A stretch of 20,947 nucleotides of DNA from Zygnema cylindricum (taxonomy: Eukaryota > Streptophyta > Zygnematophyceae > Zygnematales > Zygnemataceae). The stretch lies in the NCBI GenBank assembly GCA_037447655.1, contig JBBHKE010000945.1:1-20947 (forward strand), written 5' to 3'. This document shows, in pieces, positions 17,801 through 20,947 of this stretch (the stretch's first letter is position 1; each line of letters opens with the position of its first letter). The notes beneath the pieces are model-generated. The model made no database searches, was not told the DNA's origin, and worked only from the letters and a program-made list of their open reading frames with translations. A program made the translations under genes and the position numbers.

Positions 17801-20298
17801 TCCTCGGTTCTTTTGCGATTTAACATTTGTTCCTTTAGTTTAACATTTGATACTATTTCCGCCTCTTTGTATCGTACATACACAACCATTCCGCATTTGT
17901 ATTGTTACCATCAATAAAATACCAACAGGAAAAAAGGTGACTAACAAAAGGTGAACATCCAATCTTCATACAATGAAAACAATTTTCAGAAAGTGACACG
18001 GCGACCGATGTTGTTCCTAAGACATAGATCAAGGGATGATACGAAACTTCATTAGCAATTTGTACAAAGACAAATATATCGTCCTTGAGAAGAGAGACAA
18101 GACTTTTTCCTTAAAACGTAAAAACAAAAATCCTAAAAAAAAGAACTCTTTTAGAAATGACCCACCTTAGATCTACGGCCCAAACAATTCATGTAGATCC
18201 ACGATTAATATTTCCATGTCAGAATCAATTGACATATAATTTTCATATCGCATCAGTTTTTAAATTCATCGCGATACTATATGGTACTTATATCGCTCCA
18301 ATCCTAGCAAGATTATGCACTAAAATATAACTTCTTATTGCACCCGGTATAAATTCCATAAAATAACATGCGATACAAAAAGCCTAAATAATAAATGGTG
18401 CTGTACTTCAAATGAAAGTACGGAATGTACACGGTACAGTAAATACTGTACTGAAGTCCTATGACGTGTACACCAATAATCAGTCATCTCAAACATAATG
18501 ACATCATCATCGTTCATCTAAAATTGGGCGACGCAATTTAATTTTTCTTGGAAATGTCTGTTTTTTTCTTGGGGTACGTGTCGAATATTGCAATTGACAC
18601 GGGAATGGGTAAAAACACCAATACCGAGGGATAAAGCGGACACATATTCGATATCGGGAAATTGCCTGTCGTTAATGTTTGCAATTTTGGGAATCATCAA
18701 AATTTTGCAAAACAAAGAACAAAAAACCGTGACAATAATAAAGGAAAGTGTTGTTTGCTCGGAACGGGGTTTTGCATTCTGTTTGTTTATAATCCTTGTC
18801 ATTTATATCCGGCTACAATGCAGACAGTCAGCTAGTCAGTTCCACATGTACGGTGTAAAGAGTTCATAGCAGTCAAAAATATGAGATCAAAAGAGTAAAA
18901 CGTTTGTCGATTCTCTCAAGACATTTTCAAGGGGTTCTTCATTAATTTAAAGATAATTTTCAGTAGTTTCCTATGCTTCAAGGACTGAAAACAAAAAAAC
19001 AAATCATCACTTCTTTGTTTATTCATCCCTTGTCATCATTCGCTTTCTATTGTATATTACCGTCTCCGCCGTTTTCTATTTGCTTGCTTTTTAGAAAATA
19101 AAAAATATCGTCCCACATACCTGGTTCTGCACATCCCGAGCAGCAAACATCCTCTTGGCTTCCCTCAGACTCTGCACCATGACAACAGGGATGCTGACGT
19201 CAGCACTGCCACTGCCAGCCTGGCAGGCGAACTCGCGCAGAACACGGGGGTCACTGGCGAAGAACCTGGGAAGCCAGGGGAGGCAGGCAAAAAAAAAAGG
19301 AAATGGGATTGGGGGGAGAGAGAGAGATAGAGGGAGAGAGGGAGGGATGGGGAGAGGGAGGGGTGAGAGATGAGCACTTAACAACACAAGGTTTTGTAAA
19401 AATTCACTTAAAAGACACTGTGAAACAACATTTATAACCAATGTCTGACAAACTGCTTTCAAAATAGCTTTGACTGTCAGCCAACAGTAAAGCAAAATCG
19501 AGTTTACCTATCTCTCCCCATCAACCATCATCCCGCAGCCCACCCGCCCTTGGATTTTTCCACTCTCTCTCCCCCGCCCACTCCCTCCCTCAGCACCCCC
19601 CCCTTACTCCAGCAAATTAGAAGGTATCTCCACAAAGTCCAAAGCAGCCCGTGTGCCCGACAGGTGCTGGTATTCCTGGAGCCCATCGACAGTAAATGAA
19701 GTGAGAGGGAGTGAGAGGGAGAGAGAGATGGGTGTTGGTACTCCTGGAGCCCATCCACAGTAAATGCAGTGAGAGGGAGTGAGAGGGAGAGAGAGATGGG
19801 TGCTGGTACTCCTGGAGCCCATCCACAGTAAATGCAGTGAGAGGGAGTGAGAGGGAGAGAGAGATGGGTGCTGGTACTCCTGGAGCCCATCCACAGTAAA
19901 TGCAGTGAGAGGGAGTGAGAGGGAGAGAGGGATGGGTGCTGGTACTCCTGGAGCCCATCCACAGTAAATGCAGTGAGAGGGAGTGAGAGGGAGAGAGAGA
20001 TGGGTGCTGGTACTCCTGGAGCCCATCCACAGTAAATGCAGTGAGAGGGAGTGAGAGGGAGAGAGAGATGGGTGCTGATACTCCTGGAGCCCATCCACAG
20101 TAAATAAAGTGAGAAGCGGAGAGAGGGAAAGTAAGAGATAATGTGGGGGGAAGAGAGAGGCAAAGCCCTCACAGTCCTGGAGAGCAGCGAATGCAGTGCG
20201 TGTCCAAACTCGTGAAATAGTGTTTCCACGTCGTTGTGCGCTAGGAAGCAAGAGCCAGTCCCTCGAGCCTGGGGGAAACTGCACACCAGGGCCACCAC
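14638..20298 (-). CDS. MIP: Mitochondrial intermediate peptidase (M3 metallopeptidase), C-terminal five exons
   Basis: Five exons (20173-20298, 19608-19675, 19121-19265, 17368-17530, 14638-14879) join in phase to 744 nt, encoding 247 residues plus stop. All introns are GT-AG. The product has the M3 zinc site HEFGH and the third ligand Glu 29 residues after the first His (in FVEIPS), as in thimet-type peptidases. The substrate-binding block HLITYGAGYYSYLY spans exons four and five. The end (DPLNPEAGEELRQKLFRFGG, SRDPTKILEDV, then a VEGIHPCSRLLLKEV tail) resembles plant mitochondrial intermediate peptidase rather than cytosolic oligopeptidases. The enzyme acts in the matrix, trimming an octapeptide from imported precursors after the main processing peptidase. 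This is about the last third of a ~700-residue protein; earlier exons lie beyond 20947. No stops or frameshifts are seen. Confidence 0.93.
14957..15040. repeat. GA-rich low-complexity tract
   Basis: GGGAGGAAGGG-type purine run on the plus strand. In gene sense it is a C/T tract 78-161 bases before the acceptor of the 2488-bp intron, complementary in composition to 17192-17366. Confidence 0.9.
15121..15326. mobile_element. Foldback (MITE-like) element, copy 1
   Basis: The ends are TGTATCGCTATTAGCGTTTA and its diverged inverse at 15307-15326. The two halves pair imperfectly over about 75 bases, with a perfect centre AAAGGTGAGA/TCTCACCTTT (15213-15233). A second copy in inverted orientation lies at 20461-20657. 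No ORF and no clear target duplication are seen. Confidence 0.7.
15611..15700. repeat. Degenerate ten-base tandem repeat (GTTTCTTAGG-like)
   Basis: Consecutive words such as GGTTTCTTGG, GGTTTGTTAG, GGTTTCTCAG, GTTTTTTTAG and GATTTCTTAG repeat at about 10 bases. They resemble, but do not match, the TTTAGGG telomere repeat. Confidence 0.5.
16380..16480. repeat. C-run repeat cluster
   Basis: Three diverged units of roughly 35-40 bases, each opening with a run of 5-7 C followed by AAG or TAAG and an A-rich part. Simple low-copy repeat inside the intron. Confidence 0.4.
17192..17366. repeat. C/T-rich low-complexity tract
   Basis: Almost pure CCT/CCC runs on the plus strand. In gene sense it is GGGA-rich and begins at the donor of the 2488-bp intron. 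The proline-rich or glycine-rich frames it produces are not genes. Confidence 0.9.
17368..17530 (-). CDS. MIP: Peptidase exon with the HVEGTHW and HLxxYGA blocks
   Basis: The exon has 54 codons plus G, from VIYSLSDLALFGRQP through AVKHVEGTHWETRFSHLITY to GA. The acceptor is ACCATCAG. The donor is GCAG|GTGGGGG, an atypical GT site that runs straight into a ~175-base G-rich tract. The His of SHLITY and the Tyr that follow correspond to catalytic and substrate-contact residues of M3 enzymes. Confidence 0.93.
17531..19120 (-). other. Peptidase intron, 1590 bp
   Basis: An AT-rich intron with donor GTATGT and acceptor ACCATCAG. The only structure I see is a GTAC-rich stretch at 18404-18475 with an 8-bp perfect hairpin at 18434-18451. 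No gene is supported inside it. Confidence 0.9.
19121..19265 (-). CDS. MIP: Peptidase exon (145 nt)
   Basis: The first G completes the GAG codon begun in the previous exon, then 48 codons follow from FFASDPRVLREF to MFAARDVQNQ. The acceptor is GGCTTCCCAG and the donor CAG|GTATGT. The SNLLE-FFASDPRVLREF joint matches the M3 family block seen in plant homologues. Confidence 0.93.
19266..19607 (-). other. Peptidase intron, 342 bp
   Basis: The sense strand opens GTAAGGGGGGGG and stays G-rich for about 55 bases. It ends with a long C/T tract (plus-strand GA tract, 19288-19370) before the acceptor GGCTTCCCAG. Confidence 0.9.
19608..19675 (-). CDS. MIP: Peptidase exon with the third zinc ligand
   Basis: The exon is 68 nt (22 codons plus GA), from EYQHLSGTRA to FVEIPSNLL, with donor GA|GTAAGG. 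The Glu of FVEIPS is the third zinc ligand. The acceptor GGGCTCCAG is the last of seven near-identical acceptor copies made by the adjoining 68-bp minisatellite. Confidence 0.93.
19676..20105. repeat. 68-bp minisatellite, about six units
   Basis: The word GGAGCCCATC recurs at 19678, 19746, 19814, 19882, 19950, 20018 and 20086, an exact 68-base period with few substitutions. Each unit has a GA-rich part, a GGTGCTGGTACTC part and CTGGAGCCCATCCACAGTAAAT. The last two, read in gene sense, are the end of the intron plus the first ~15 bases of the following exon. Confidence 0.95.
19676..20172 (-). other. Peptidase intron, 497 bp, made largely of a minisatellite
   Basis: The donor is GTGAGGG and the acceptor used by homology is GGGCTCCAG. 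About 85 percent of the intron is a 68-bp tandem repeat. Its length leaves remainder 2 on division by three, so full retention would shift the frame of the next exon. Confidence 0.9.
20173..20298 (-). CDS. MIP: Peptidase exon with the HEXXH zinc site
   Basis: The exon has 42 codons, phase 0 at both ends, with acceptor CTCTCTAGCAG and donor ACT|GTGAGG. It starts VVALVCSFPQ and ends DVETLFHEFGHALHSLLSRT, with zinc-binding His 29 and His 33 and catalytic Glu 30 of this exon. The preceding exon is outside the window, at least 649 bases upstream. Confidence 0.95.
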
Positions 20299-20947
20299 CT
20301 GCTAGAGAGACAACCAAGGCCAGGAGGGGAGATGGTCAGGAAGAAAATGGGATTACAGTCTTTCGATTTTTGTGGACATCCACCATAGAAACAGCAAGGA
20401 TTACCACAAACCATATTTACCCCTAGACTGAGTGTAATTGCACAAAGTACAAAATTTATCGCTATTAGCGGTATGTTATTTCGGCCATAAAAACTCTTCA
20501 GCATTTCTCTGTGCATGCTTGTAGAATTATCAATCCGACAGTTGCAATGGAAAGGTGAGATTGCCAGCTTTCGATGAGCAGTCTCCAAATGAAAATCGGA
20601 CAAGTGTGCACGGAGAAAAGTGGATTCAAGTGGCGGCAAAACATTAACGCTAATAGCAAGACACAGTGTAGGTTCCCAAACAACCCTACTCCACAATAGT
20701 TCTACATATCGCGTGCCACCACATTCTCAGTCCCAATCTAAAATAATATAGATATCTGTCATTTATTTTATTCCCCACAAAAAATGTGAAAAAAGAATCC
20801 TACAATCCCCACGTAAGACATAGTGCCTCTAGGCACCAAAAATTTCAATTCCACGATTAACGCCAAAGCTCGTCCCACAAAAACCATCGTGACTTGAAAT
20901 TCTTGTTCAAGCAATTACCCTTACAAAAACCCTCTCTTTCCCGACAA
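20299..20947 (-). other. Intronic DNA upstream of the first visible peptidase exon
   Basis: It holds foldback copy 2 and otherwise AT-rich sequence. I searched the minus strand for the peptidase segment expected before VVALVC and found none, so this intron extends beyond the window end. Confidence 0.7.
20461..20657. mobile_element. Foldback (MITE-like) element, copy 2
   Basis: It is bounded by a perfect 10-bp inverted repeat GCTATTAGCG / CGCTAATAGC. Its reverse complement matches copy 1 along most of the length, for example the CTCACCTTTCCAT and GTCGGATTGAT words. It lies upstream of the first visible peptidase exon, in intronic DNA. Confidence 0.75.

Noticed and set aside
19676-20105. CRISPR-like regular repeats
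   Set aside because: The units are contiguous without unique spacers and lie in a eukaryotic intron; this is a minisatellite.
19528-20317. Long repetitive Ser/Leu/His frames in all three minus frames
   Set aside because: These are translations of the 68-bp intronic minisatellite joined to two real exons, not a repeat protein. Use of the in-frame extra acceptors is kept as a separate hypothesis.

Overview
The window looks like nuclear DNA of a eukaryote, most likely from the green (streptophyte) lineage. It holds a spliced, plant-type mitochondrial intermediate peptidase gene with long introns. It also holds decayed Ty3/gypsy retrotransposons, a gag-only LTR element whose Gag resembles Ty1/copia, a solo LTR and small foldback elements. 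The lineage is an inference from protein family resemblance and element types; no species can be named. There are no prokaryotic operons, tRNA genes, rRNA genes or CRISPR arrays.

Layout. Bases 1-8351 are a nested transposon stack. The host is a minus-strand Ty3/gypsy copy ("A"): gag at 7414-8351, RT at 2890-3234 and 1384-1719, RNase H around 838-1383, integrase at 15-740. Its RT is interrupted at 1725-2889 by a 1165-bp solo LTR with a perfect 5-bp target duplication. It is interrupted again at 3235-7409 by an LTR element of about 4.2 kb that carries only gag. That element's 3' LTR is truncated just after its TATA box, and the host's protease region is missing at the same junction. At about 8335-8351 copy A meets, head to head, a plus-strand copy ("B", 8335-11228). 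B has lost everything upstream of RT but keeps RT, RNase H, integrase and a degenerate C-terminal PHD-like finger. B ends in a polypurine tract, followed by a probable LTR with a TATA box and a short proline-rich ORF (12818-13054) that may be the gag start of a further copy. None of these open frames is intact.

Bases 13055-14637 are AT-rich intergenic DNA with GTAC palindromes and a G-run block.

Bases 14638-20298 (minus strand) hold the last five exons of the peptidase gene (744 nt, 247 codons plus stop). All splice phases agree, and the zinc and catalytic residues are present. It is the only apparently functional gene here; its 5' exons lie beyond base 20947. Its introns hold most of the unexplained structure. 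One contains a 68-bp minisatellite whose every unit carries a copy of the 3' splice site and the start of the next exon. Two others are bracketed by complementary G-rich and C/T-rich tracts. Two copies of a ~200-bp foldback (MITE-like) element lie in intronic DNA.
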